DNA of 64,000 nt from Brienomyrus brachyistius. Its lineage: Eukaryota > Chordata > Actinopteri > Osteoglossiformes > Mormyridae. The translations under genes were made by a program, and so were the position numbers. Of this stretch, positions 35,857-48,364 are shown piece after piece; within the stretch, counting starts at the first letter, position 1; each line of letters starts with the position of its first letter. The notes beneath the pieces are model-generated. The model was not told the DNA's origin, ran no database searches, and saw only the letters and a list, made by a program, of their open reading frames with translations. The stretch lies in NCBI RefSeq assembly GCF_023856365.1, contig NC_064540.1:11781691-11845690 (forward strand), given 5' to 3'.

Positions 35857-36079
35857 CGTGTGAGCCATTTTATCACAGATGTGTATCAGAGCCCACTGCC
35901 TATCACATTAAACACAGAGAATGAGACATGGGACACCCTGGATGGGATGACGCTCCACCACAAGGCGTCTTCACACACACAGTCAACTTAGAGATCCCAA
36001 TGGACCTAAACGTGTCTTTGGGTTGTACAGCAGGATTGTTACCTACTACACCACTACTATCCAGCAAAAGCCACACATA

Positions 36080-37080
36080 ACTGCATTTCTACAGCTTGGT
36101 ACAGCATCCACTGTCTCATTGGAGTAAGTGTGTGATCCTTTGAAATTAGTATCTGAGGTGCCTCTTTAATGACTTCAACCAAATGCTTCCTATACTTGTT
36201 GATCAGTTCTGTTTATCAGCTTGAAGGTATTTTGGCCCATTTCCTCTTGGATCCTTTGATGTTTTTCCAGCTGCCTTGGCTGAATTAATTATGTAATATC
36301 ATACTTAGGCTGTTCCACAATGCAAGACTTCTTCTGCTTCAGCCGTTTTGTAGAGTTTGTTAAACATCACCGGTGTACAGCATGACTCACGTTCTGCTTC
36401 AGCTCATGGATGAACACCCTGACATTATCTTGTGTTATTCTCCGTCTGTCTAAAAAGCATAACGCTTGTCACATCTGAATATGCTCTTCAATGCACCTCA
36501 CTATTGATCAAGTGCTTCCCCCATGATTCAGGCGTATAATATATATAGCTCTGTTAGGTGAGGTAAAGTAAGGTAAAGTAATATACATACAGTAGGTGTG
36601 GCACTGGAGTCCAGCAGATCTATAGCTGTTCCCCTGCAGTTCCCCAGGAGGTCTCTTTGCCTTTCAGTTTGAGTGAATTCTCACCACTTCTTAAAAAGCA
36701 ATGGTGCCTAGTGTTCAACCCACTGAATAGCATCCACTTGACCATGAAGAGATACAGGAAACAACCTTTAAAACATTTCATGTGACCTTTTCCAGCTTCA
36801 TAAGCGCTGACATCTCTTTGAGGTCTTCAGATTTTGAGAATCAGAAAATCAATTTCCTGCGGTGACAAGTGAAGTCGTCCCTGATTGTCACCTCGTTGCT
36901 TTGACCATGGGACACAAATTATCTCAATAATTGAGCCAATTACATCAAGGATTCACATACTTGTCTCAACAAATATGATTAATCTTAGAAAAATGTGTTC
37001 AACAAAAAACAGTTTGCTTACTTGGTTTCTCTGTATCAGTTATTGATGATCAGACCACATTTAAGGTCATAAGGCAGCAA
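36080..37080. other. Possible decayed repeat; no gene
   Basis: Phrases such as GATCAGACCACATTTAAGGT and ATTCACATACTTGTC remind me of a dispersed fish transposon end, but I cannot define its limits or family. Confidence 0.25.
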
Positions 37081-37123
37081 TACAAACACACACACAATAT
37101 ATACATATAAATATATATAAACA

Positions 37124-37130
<7 letters not shown>

Positions 37131-37171
<41 letters not shown>
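37131..37171 (+). repeat. (TA)n microsatellite
   Basis: Directly precedes the SINE at 37178; a plausible insertion target. Confidence 0.9.
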
Positions 37172-37173
<2 letters not shown>

Positions 37174-37177
37174 GAAT

Positions 37178-37534
37178 GGGGCGGCATGGTGGTGCAGTGG
37201 TTAGCACTGTTGCCTCACACCTCTGAGACCCGGGTTCGAGTCTCCGCCTGGGTCACATGTGTGTGCAGTTTGCATGTTCTCCCCATGTCGTCGTGGGGTT
37301 TCCTCTGAGTACGCCGGTTTCCCCCCACAGTCCAAAGACATACTGAGGCTAATTGGAGTTACTAAATTGCCCGTAGGTGTGCATGCGTGAGTGAATGGTG
37401 TGTGAGTGTGCCCCGCGATGGGCTGGCCCCCCATCCTGGGTTGTTCCCTGCCTCGTGCCCATTGCTTCTGGGATAGGCTCCGGACCCCCTGCGACCCAGT
37501 AGGATAAGCGGTTTGGAAAATGGATGGATGAATG
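37178..37534 (+). mobile_element. Full-length tRNA-head SINE
   Basis: GGGCGGCATGGTGGTGCAGT head with A and B boxes, conserved body and GGATGGATGAATG tail. It lies next to (TA)n; a clear target duplication is not visible. Confidence 0.85.
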
Positions 37535-37828
37535 AACATCTATATATAAATATGTTCTATGTTAGATGTGTCTGATGCCATTTTCTACCTTGATCAGTGT
37601 ATACAATAGCTTTAAGTACTGTAGTCCATTAGCGCTGCAGATTCCTCACTGAGTAAAAACTGGCGTTTGAAAACACATGAATTCAACACTGAATTGTAAG
37701 AAAAGTATTGATATATTTTCTCTTACACTGGATGTAAGTTTCAGCTTTATGTACAGTATAACCTTTAAAAATGGGCTCCTAACACAGATATATCATCTTC
37801 ATAGCTGTTTCCAGAGGGGACATTTCAG

Positions 37829-37892
37829 TACAGTCTGCCCTCACTACAGTCTGCCCTCACTACAGTCTGCCCTCACTATTGTCTGCCCTCAC
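37829..37892 (+). repeat. 16-bp tandem repeat, 4 units
   Basis: TACAGTCTGCCCTCAC three times and one variant (TATTGTC...). Confidence 0.9.
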
Positions 37893-39019
37893 TGTACCCA
37901 GAGAAAATCACGCTGTTTCCTGTCCGTCATTTTGACACATAACATAAATAAATAGCACAGTACTAAAAACGGGTGGTTTAACGCATAATTTGTGCTGCTT
38001 GAAGATGTTTTTTCATACATGATATGAAATTTTACATTAAATCTTTTATATGTTATTGCTTTTTGTTTTTAAAAGTAAATGTAATCTAAATAATTTCTAA
38101 TAATCTTTGGTTTAGGGACCAAAATAACACCCATTTCTGGTGATTATAGGTAGAAAGAAGGCATTTACTGTTTACTAAGCACCAAAAAATGAAGCGATTT
38201 AGCGACCATTAAGCCTGCGCTCCTGCCTTGCCCGGGTGCATTACTGCAGCATTTACTTCCTGACTTTACAAACACCTGGCATCAGCAGTTTTTGGCCATT
38301 TGTCCTCCAGACTTCAAGTGAGGGTCTCTTTAGGGGGCGGCTTCAGCAAGGTCGCGGCTGCTTTTCTGGACGGCTACAAGACCGCGATTCATTATCCGTC
38401 CCCACACCGGCTCTGACCTAGTTGATGGATTAAAGGGAAGTTTCAGGGGGAGTTCTTTGGCAGAAGCCCCTGTCTGCTTTAACTGTGTGTACAGCTTCAT
38501 GGGTTGGTGAGGAGAGTTTGCCCCTTTACTGCGGGTCAGTTTGGATTTTACTGCTAGGAATAGCATGTTTACCGTGTTCAGCTACTCTGATAAACATTAA
38601 TATAAGTACAATGTAAACAACCTTCTTATTTAAATAAAGCTAATTTTAATCTTGTAGTAATTTATGCCTCTAGTATGATCTGCAATAGTGATCATGGAAC
38701 AAGAAGAAGTGGACGCTACTAATGTTGTTAGTGCTGTGTATAGCGATCACTACTTGTAGACAGGAGAGCACAGTGCAAAAGTGCACGACTAGTAACTATT
38801 ACTCTTTGTGCTATACTAGTATTTCTGTAAATAAAGAATGATGCAGAGAAGTACTTTTTAGCAAGAGCTGTGGGATGGAGGTTCAGAAGGATAAAGTACA
38901 GTGAGTCCCAGAGCAGGAAAAAGGATGATAAGAAAAATGCATCAAACGGAATGTATGGTAAATAGTAACTTTAAATTTAATAACGAGCCTGTTGGGGAAG
39001 TGGATGTCAAGACAAAAAT

Positions 39020-39112
<93 letters not shown>

Positions 39113-42019
39113 AGAGTGAGCATGTATATGCATATTATCTGCCATACCTCATCCTAACCCATCAGATTTAATGCTGAGCTGCAGAGTAACCTGCTAAAGT
39201 CCAGAAATAATTCCAGTACATGTTGTTAGTGCAAACATCCCTATATGATAATGCAGTATTATGTCTGCTATAATATTCCATTACCAAGCCAGAAAAGCTG
39301 CATGTTTTCTTCCTCATTAAGCAATGCTGTACTTCTGCTTGCTAAACGGGGACTGGCCCAGATTCTTCTAGTCAGCCAAGGTTCAGTGGAGCCTCCCTGG
39401 GCTTCAGAGCTGCTTCTGCACTACAAGCAGCAGGGTTTCACTTTCACAGCATGCCGCCCATTTAGATGTTTTTTCGACATAATTTTTGCATTGCACATCA
39501 AATTAATTACAAATTAAGAATGATATATTGTAAATACGAGCTAAATCCTACTTTCTGGTTAGAGTAATGACTGACACTGAGTGGATGTTTAATTTGTAAG
39601 AACTGAGTAAAATTTATCACAAAACAAAAACCAATCAGTGGAAAAATATCCATTCCCTTGCTGGATGCCTTGGAATACTATATAAGGACCAGGACTAAGG
39701 AAAAAGCTAGGAATATCCAATGGACATCATTATCAGTAGGCATCTTAATATTGCTATGCTCTTTTTCCAGCAAATCTAATGCAAATCCACATTTCATTTA
39801 AGTGTTCCTGCCTGTTAGTGAGTAAACACAGATAGGGCCCAGCACGCAATGTATGAGGAGCAAATTCACAGTGACAGACGTGCTATATCAAAATGAATAA
39901 CGATGCAAGGAAAACTACTGGAATTACTATGTATCTTTCCGACTAGAGGGTTCAGGCGCAAGAAGAGTGTTACCACCAGGTAAAGCAGAATAAGCCAGAA
40001 CAATCATATGGAAATCTGGCTGTGAAAGGTTTTTGACAGAAGTGTCATTTTATTATACTTTTATATAAAACTATGCTGCTGTTTTAGCCATGACAGCTGA
40101 GGTGCCATTAAGACTGACACAAGCCGCTTATCAAGGCCTTCATTTACTGGCTAAACAGTGTCTGGCCACCACCCCTGTGCAGGGACTGAGTAATGCGCAT
40201 GTTGGACAAAAAAAGGCTCAGGTGACATTTTTTAAGGATGGAGCCATAATCCAGAGCCAGGCTGCTTTTAGGTATAAAGCACAAACCCAGCAAAGTCCTC
40301 AGTGCAGACCACTGATAATGAACTCACAGCCATTCCCTTATTCTGAACTAAGGCCAAATGTTGAAGAAGGGCTGCCCAGTGTGGAACAGGATTCGGATCG
40401 GTGGGCAAAGTAGACAGGCATATGGACAGATATATCTCTATTTATATAGTTCTTCCTAACATAACCGCAGAACGAAACAATACACTGTAAAGTATTGTGG
40501 ACAGAAAAAAATCAAGAAAACACCATATAACTATTAATGAAGCTCAGTTGGAAGAGAAATAAGAGGAGATAGCAAGTGGCCAGATTTCACCGAGGAAACC
40601 AGGGATAATAAATAAACGGTGGACGCTTGGGCTCGGAGCGGCTTTATGGGTAGGTGTGCTGGGATTTGGGGATTGTATTTGTAACAGATTGCCTCTGGGA
40701 TCCCTGCAGTGTGGCTACAGCTGTTATGCAGGGTTCATCTTAGCCCTGTTTGCTCTCCATTGCTGGACCAGGATGGGGTCTCTTCTTCTCGTTTCCATGG
40801 ATAAAACTGACACAAACAGCTGAGATGGTACGGCACTAATGCGGACTCATTAAACAGCCAGTCTCCTTCCTGTGCCCATTTCCATGTAGGCCTATCCAGA
40901 AACATGCCATCAGTCAATAAATCACTGAATAAGATGACCAATAAGACAAGGGTTTGGGTTGAAGGAGCTGCAAGCAGGAAATGACTCAATTAAAGATCAT
41001 CAGTCCTGAGATCTCAGCAGGCCGTGGTCCAAAATAGCACGTTTATTATTCGCAATTAGTTAATTCATAAGAGCTGAGTTAGCTGCGACTGCGGTTTAGA
41101 TTTAACAGCCCAATTTTCACTGCAGATTTCCGGCTTTCAATAACTGCAGTAGAATAGGACTGCATGTTAATTATCATAGTTTAATATTGTGATATAGTGC
41201 TTTTAATTTTTTAAATGAGTATATTGTTGAGGAACAACAACAATCTATAGAATGAAACAGTCAATGTTCATTGTGCTGCTGAAATGCTCACTATACATAA
41301 TCCTCTCCAGATAAATGAAATTGACAAACAAGATCACTGGTGTCATTCCCTGTAGGTAACAGGATGCATATGTAACCCCAACTTTGCCAGCTAATTCTCT
41401 TATGACTGGAGAGTGGGCACCTATCCCAAGCCGCCTGTATAAGAGCATCATTGCAGAGCTGTTTAAGAAGTCGGTGTTTGCCTGCAGTGTCATAAAACAG
41501 CCAGTCGGAATTTGCTCTGCATTTAACTGATCCTTTCAGAGAATCCCATACTTGACCTTAAATTTGAAGCCCAGCTTGGCACAATGTGTTTCTTAAGGTG
41601 ATATGTAAGTGTTAGCCTGCTCTAAATTTTTAGGCACTTTTGCAGGTATAGGGCAAATTACCCAGGAACAAAATGCTTAGAAGTATTTCTAAGCATGATA
41701 TAGTGTATAAAAAACATACATTTTGCCAGCCAGGCATCAATAGTTTCATGGAGATGCTGCTTGTTTCTCTGGTATCAGGGCATAGATGCTGAACTCTAAC
41801 TACACTTTGACTGATCTGACATGCTGATGTCTAGATAAGTTGGCCGTTCGTTTGACTTCTGCTTCATATCAGGTTTTAAATCCCTTCCTTTTAAGTTTTG
41901 ATAATGATTCAAGTCATGAGAAGTATAGTTTATAAAGCAGATTAGACTAGATTTTTTTCAGTTCCTTTGTAAAATAGTTTAAAAACTGTTGAATTTTAAC
42001 TATATTGTAAAATTGAGAG
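37893..42019. other. No gene recognised; one microsatellite
   Basis: Holds the (GATA)n tract at 39020-39112. A 107-codon frame at 40090-40413 has no recognised domain. Remaining sequence is plain AT-rich DNA. Confidence 0.45.
39020..39112 (+). repeat. (GATA)n microsatellite
   Basis: About 23 uninterrupted GATA units. Confidence 0.97.
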
Positions 42020-42710
42020 CCATGGATGCCGATTGGGTGGCACAGAAGTTAGGGGTGTGTGCCTGTCCCTGGCTGCGTGCTCACAGCTCGCCTGCCCACA
42101 GCTCGCCTGTCCCTGGCTGCGTGCTCGCAGCTCGTCTGCCCACAGCTCGCCTGTCCCTGGCTGCGTGCTCGCAGCTCGCCTGCCCACAGCTCGCCTGTCC
42201 CTGGCTGCGTGCTCGCAGCTCGCCTGCCCACAGCTCGCCTGTCCCTGGCTGCGTGCTCGCAGCTCGTCTGCCCACAGCTCGCCTGCCCCTGGCTGCGTGC
42301 TCGCAGCTCGCCTGTCCCTGGCTGCGTGCTCGCAGCTCGCCTGTCCCTGGCTGCGTGCTCGCATCTCGTCTGCCCACAGCTCGCCTGCCCCTGGCTGCGT
42401 GCTCGCAGCTCGCCTGTCCCTGGCTGCGTGCTCACAGCTCGTCTGCCCACAGCTCGCCTGTCCCTGTCTGCGTGCTCGCATTTCGTCTGCCCACAGCTCG
42501 CCTGTCCCTGGCTGCGTGCTCGCAGCTCGCCTGCTCTCCTCATGTCTGCGTGGGTTTCCTCTCAGTGCTCTGGTTGCCTCCTCATTTCCGAAACACGTGT
42601 GCTCTCTGACAGGGATTCGTCTCCCCAGCCAGTGCCCTATACTCCCTGTGACTGGCGCCAAGCTCACTGTGACAGCATGCTGGATAAGTGTTACAGAAAA
42701 TGGATGGCTG
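42020..42710 (+). mobile_element. SINE-related element swollen by an internal minisatellite
   Basis: The left flank (GATTGGGTGGCACAGAAGTT) and right part (GCGTGGGTTTCCTCTCAGTG, CTCTGGTTGCCTCC, ending AAAATGGATGGCTGGA) match the head and body of the SINE-like family in order. Between them lies the array at 42063-42530. Confidence 0.6.
42063..42530 (+). repeat. Compound 29/15-bp minisatellite
   Basis: Twelve 29-bp modules (CTCGCCTGTCCCTGGCTGCG then TGCTCGCAG) alternate with about eight 15-bp modules (CTCGCCTGCCCACAG), usually as a 44-bp pair. Lack of stops and a period not divisible by 3 keep several frames open on both strands for up to 240 codons. These are artefacts. Confidence 0.93.
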
Positions 42711-45700
42711 GATTTTGTTTGCGCTCAATTTAGAGCTATTATAATTAAACCTTAAGCTGTAGAGCTCCTACTGGCTTATCAACAGATCAATTAATAGACA
42801 GTTGTAACAAACTTTATCATCCAAATGGTATCAACAGCTATTAAGTAGGAATTCTAGCTAAGTCATCATTAAAAATACTGTCGTGTAATTCTAGACATTA
42901 GTCTAGTTTTATACCACTAATACCCCTTGGAACCAGATTGAATTGATGTATAAGCCACTTTTCCTTGCTAACTCTGTAAGTAAATACATGCTGCATTCAC
43001 TGAAAACTTTAACATGCAAAATAGCTGGATTACTATCATCAGATCACTTATAAAAGCCTACACATTATTCAGTTTGCCAGTTTAGTAGGCTAACTTTCAC
43101 TATCCAAAAAGCAAGTTTGAGGATTGCCTCAGAATATTTGAATGAGTCAAATGTGTTAAATGTATGATATTTACTTTCTGTCCTGCTAAATTGTGCTATG
43201 GATTTTCCTGCTAAAATGCTACTAAGCAGCTGCATAATAGAATCCCAGCAAATGTCAGCACATTTAAATCAAAGGAATTATGCCCATTCATTCAGCTTCA
43301 TCTTTCTTCCTGCCTTTGGGGTACTTTTCCCTGGAGCGCGTAAGCACTTGCATGTCTTACTGAATTGTAAGTGGTAATGAATGAATGGATCTGGAGAACA
43401 AAAGGGCTCCTACAGGTAACTGTGGAGAGGCTAGGTGTCAAAACTCTACTTTCAACTGACCTCTAAACATGCATATTTCCTACCATGAGAACAGGCTGCA
43501 ATGGCAATCCGGGCACCCTTAGCAATTCTGTCCGGCATAAGAGAAATTGTGCATGAAATTATGCATGAAATTACCCAGAGAACATAAGCAGGCGCAAACC
43601 CATCCTCATCCCCATTTTGCTTGGTCTGCAAAAATGTGTCAGCAGTTCAATTGTGATTAATTCGCTGTTAACGCGGCATTGGAGAGCTAACCGCGATCCG
43701 GCATGGTTTTCGCGGCTTTGACTCAGAAAAACACATCGGTCCAAATCTGGTTACACAGTGCGTTATTTCACAAATATGAAGTAGAGGCATAAGAATGATT
43801 TATTCTGGGAAATTTTAAGTATTAGCTGCTCTATGATATACCGACATATTATTAGGTATGATAATAATGCTGATATGAATGCTACTAATTCCAATACAAT
43901 TACTACTGCTAATATTATTATTGTAGTTATTATTATATACAGCAGCATGCTGACTCAGTGGGTAGTTCTGGCACCTTCAGGGTTTGGCACCCGAGCCCAA
44001 CCTCTGCTCTGTGAGTGGGACGTCTGCATGTTGGGTATGTCTCCACCGACAGTCAAAATACATGCAGTTAAGCTAGCTGGCATCTGTTAACTGGCCTTAG
44101 TGTATGATTGAGCGTATGGCCTGGCATCTCCTGTAGGGTGACCCCCAGCCTCATGCCCTTTGCAGCCTGGGATATGCTCTACACCCTTCTATCTGGACCA
44201 GAAGATAGATGCTCTCTCCTGTTAGGATATTTTCATATGGCAGTGCTGATTAGACACCTGTTTTCCTTCACTTGAAAGTTGTGAAATACTCATACAGATC
44301 AGATCTTTTGAGAAAAAGGCCAAATTCATGACAGTATGAAACCAAAGGTAACCAGAATGCATTAACCACTGCCCCCTAGCAGAAAGGGGGACTCATAGCA
44401 GATCCTTTTAAAATACAATTACTGCTCTATACAGCACTGAGCAGCACCACAGATCCCCACTTAAAGACTAATGAACTCGTATTAGAGAGACATTAATTCG
44501 CATCATCTGTTTTATAGCCTTTGAGCTGGTAGTTTTATAGATAAATTTAATTTCCTTCATATGACCTTAGCTTTCACTTGGATGCCTGGTCCTCTAATTC
44601 TCTCTTGATAATGGGAAAATATTTACATTCTATTTGCATTTACTGACAGAAACAGAAGAAAATAGCAAAAGTGGAAAAAATGGATGAAACTTTGTGGAGA
44701 AAAATGCAAATCATATTAATCCAACAGCTTTACATTAAAACCAAAAGACAGTCAGAAATGATGACTGTATTTGATAATATCCACAACATAACTAAAAACA
44801 AATACAGTGTTTAATGTCTTCTGTACACCATTTACACTTATAGAAGCCTTATTCACACATCTATATGTGGTACCTGTCACATATTATGCATTTTAGAGGC
44901 AAAACTAATATTACTAATAATACAGATAATGTTATTGATATTACAGTTGCAATTCTGTGATAACCCCTTTGAAAACATGTAACGTATTACCTACAGCACA
45001 AGTGGATGAAACTGATCAGTGAATGCATTGTTCCACAAAGCTGCTATAATCTGTGCTTTACACACATGTACTGCTGGTAGATTTGGAAAGATTTGGGTAC
45101 TTTGAATGTATAGAGGTAAATCTGTCATGACTCGCAGAATAAGGCTGAACATGTATGACGACTGATGAGGAGTAGTGAGTGAGGAGCCTTTGGAAGAGAA
45201 GGTTAGGTATCCCCACTGGTGCCCCTCTGCTCTGGGTACCGCAGCGGTCACGATGAGGGAGAACTCTGTTACAGCACTCTGCTGCATGGGTGGCAAAGAG
45301 TGCCGTTCATTTCACTGCATTGCAATCGGGAAGGTGCTGAGCTTGTAGTTTCGCTTTAAGCCCATCGCACTGGGAGAATAATCTACAGAAGTGCTTGACA
45401 AACTCAACTTCCTGATAGAGCCGTGAGTTGAGGAAATAGCAGGGAAGCCCTTGATAATTTGGCCTGTGAGATGTAAGGCATGTGAGCGGCGCAGGGAGAG
45501 AGCAGCGGCTGTGATGGCGAGCGCCTTGCACTTGTGCACTCCTCCCAGAGTCCAAGGGCTGCTCCTACCCATGAATATTTCTCAAAGTGAAGCAAAACTG
45601 GCTTCATTAACAATGCAAATCCCCCGAATGGAGAGGTGCTGCAGTAACCAGTTGCCGAGTTCCACACGGAGGCTGCAGATCTGGAGCAGATAAGGTCAGG

Positions 45701-48315
45701 GGGGCCTCGACTGGGTGACAGCTAGGAGTACCCTGCTGTTATCAGGCATCTCTCAGCAGGTTGCCAGCGCAGGCTGCGGCTTAAACAGGCAGCCACGCGG
45801 CTCCACGCTGCCAGCTGCGAGGCATGTGTGTCAGGCGCCCTGATCCGCTGTTCGGGGCCGCACCGCTAGCTGCAGGGGCTGATGGGTAACAGCTCACAAA
45901 GTCAGAGAAGCGGTTACTTGAATCAATGTGCAAGAATGACATTTTCAGATGTAATTAGCATATTTCTCTTTCTTTTTGAATTATTAGTACCTGTTAATGC
46001 ATTTTATCGAATGTTTCTTTTCATCAGTAGCTTATTTGTTGTTATTCAGTTACTTAATCACTACACTGAATCATATCATTAAATCCGTGTTATTCAGTGT
46101 TTTTACTAATACAAAAAGTGTAGGAGACGGAGATGTTTTATATTTTTTTACGAAAGCAACAGTGTAATTAACACAGAAAAAGCAATAATTTCTTCTTATT
46201 TTATTTTTACTGGTGCAAAAGTAATGAAAGTATAATACAGAGCTCAGCTCTTCTGTTACATTGTCGTGTGAACATAACAAATGCAGAATGTACTGCTCCA
46301 CGATTCTTACCACACATACAGTACTGTCAGACAAAAAAACTGACAAAAAAAAACTAAAAAGACTGACTTCTGCTACAGGAAACTATGCTCAAGGTATATT
46401 TACGTCGGTGTAAAACTATGTCATTATATCTGTTAAAGTGTGTCAGTTTAGCCATGTCAAATCCTCTCCTAAAATCACCCCAGCGTTTGCAGTAATCATA
46501 GAGAATTCCCATGTACTTGTTGACTTGACCAGCACACCACGGTTGGCTAATAAATTTTTCAATAAATTATTTAACTAATTTACATGAGCTGATGGTGAAA
46601 TTTAACAAACACAAGGAATGTCTGGGGTGCCCCTGAGGAGAGGTTTAGGATCCAAAGCGCTGTTCATCCAGCCATCCAGCAAGATACCAATGGAGAACAG
46701 AATACTTGTACCTTTTTATTGTATTACTGCTTTGTATTATGACGTATTTTAATGTTAAATAGTGTTTCTTCTGAACAAATATGCATTTACTGCCCAAATA
46801 AATGGCTTCAGACATTTACGCAATATCGTATGCATGTTTGGTGTGAATGCCTCTCTCCTTTGCTGTAGCAACACTCTGGAGATGATGCACCTAAGCTATA
46901 ATTACACTCGGGGGTTGTGCTGGGTTATCAGGTAGGCAAAGAGGACTGTGGTTCTCTTCTGAGACTGTCGAACAGCAGAATACTGTTGCATAAATAAAGC
47001 CTTAAGAATGAGCATGTGATAACACTTTAAATTATGTATCTCACTTTATTAAAGTCTTAGGTCAGCAAGGAACATGAGCTGGCGAGATAATGTTAATGTG
47101 ATCTACTGCCGTCTTTTTGGCTTTTATAGGTGGGTAGCAGGCTTTTCTCAGGGTGAGCGACGACAGTCCCTGTGCATGGTCACGATTTTAATACGAGCAT
47201 GAATGGCGCAGACCTGCGTCAGCAGCGCGACCAAGTTATCACTGTAAACTGCTTACTGCAGGAAATGGAAACTGGCGCAGTTCACCATTGACATGCCTGC
47301 GTATAAAAAAAACTGCCCCACTGAGCAGCCCCTCCACTTTAAGACTGCAGTACTTAACATTATGGAGAGTGGCGGGTAGCATGTGGTGGGGAATAAATGT
47401 CCCTAGTGGCAGCTGGGGGGAGCTGACAGGAAGCTGCCCTCCGTGCCTCCTGACGTGAAGGGCAGGTCAGGGCCGGGCGAAGGCTGTCCGCAGGAGCCGG
47501 CTCAGCACGCGCTCTTCATGTTCCCTCTCTGCCTGTCCTCTTTTGACTTGAGAGGAGTTCATTTCTCAAGACTGTCAGTGATGTAATGGGAGAAGAGACA
47601 AGAAACCTCACCTGCACTAGGACCATGTGACCATGAAATAACCCTCATTATAGTCACCTCCAGGCTCTGACTGACTTCTGCTGCCACCCCCCCACCCCCC
47701 CCCCCCCACCACCACCACCGCTATCACGTTTGTCAAGTGACGTCAGATGTGGCCGGAGGGGACAGCCCATTTCATCGCTCCTCCTGCCTAAATCACCCCC
47801 CTCCAAAAAGAGTACTCACTTCTGAACTTATTTATTCATCTATTTCTTTAACCCTTTCTAGGGGTTGGGGGGAGGCATTCTGGGTCAGCTTTATATTGCC
47901 ATGCATGGATTTTAAGGGGTAAACCATGCACTGGGCTCTCATGAAATGGCATTAAATCATTTAAAGCAGAATGCGGAATTGAAACAATGAAGAAAACAGA
48001 CATGATGTATAAATTCTGCAATCAGGTCACCCTGTCAATTTGCATTAGCAAGAACATGTACAGTAGAACAAGCACATAGAATGAGCAATAGACCCCACAG
48101 CCATATTCGGAATATCAGCTAACTGATATTGCAGAACTAGCACGTTCTACCAAGCATTAAATGGGCTCGTAGTATTGTATTTTTATATAACATACAGGTA
48201 CCTTCTTGCTGATATTTTCTTATGTCTTAAGAAAGTTGATATATAAGGTTATACAAAATGACCACACAATTTCAACTAGCAATCAGCTGAAGGCCTTTAT
48301 GGGAAAATTGGGCAA
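42711..48315. other. No gene recognised
   Basis: Contains an old SINE-related fragment at about 43945-44220 (CAGCATGCTGACTCAGTGGG) and a GC-richer patch at 45700-45880. C-runs lie near 47687-47710. No exon-like conservation recognised. Confidence 0.45.
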
Positions 48316-48364
48316 TATTGTCCTCATTCTTCCATCTCTGGGTACTGTATTCATCAACACCCAG
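48316..48364. repeat. 49-bp dispersed direct repeat, copy A
   Basis: Starts TATTGTCCTCATTCTTCCAT and ends CATCAACACCCAG; 48 of 49 bases match 51592-51640. Flanks are unrelated. Reads IVLILPSLGTVFINTQ in one frame, but no gene context supports coding. Confidence 0.85.

Noticed and set aside
41989..42755. Open frames of 164-240 codons on both strands, rich in Ala, Cys, Arg and Gln
   Set aside because: They follow the 44-bp minisatellite period, occur in several frames at once, and end when the array ends.
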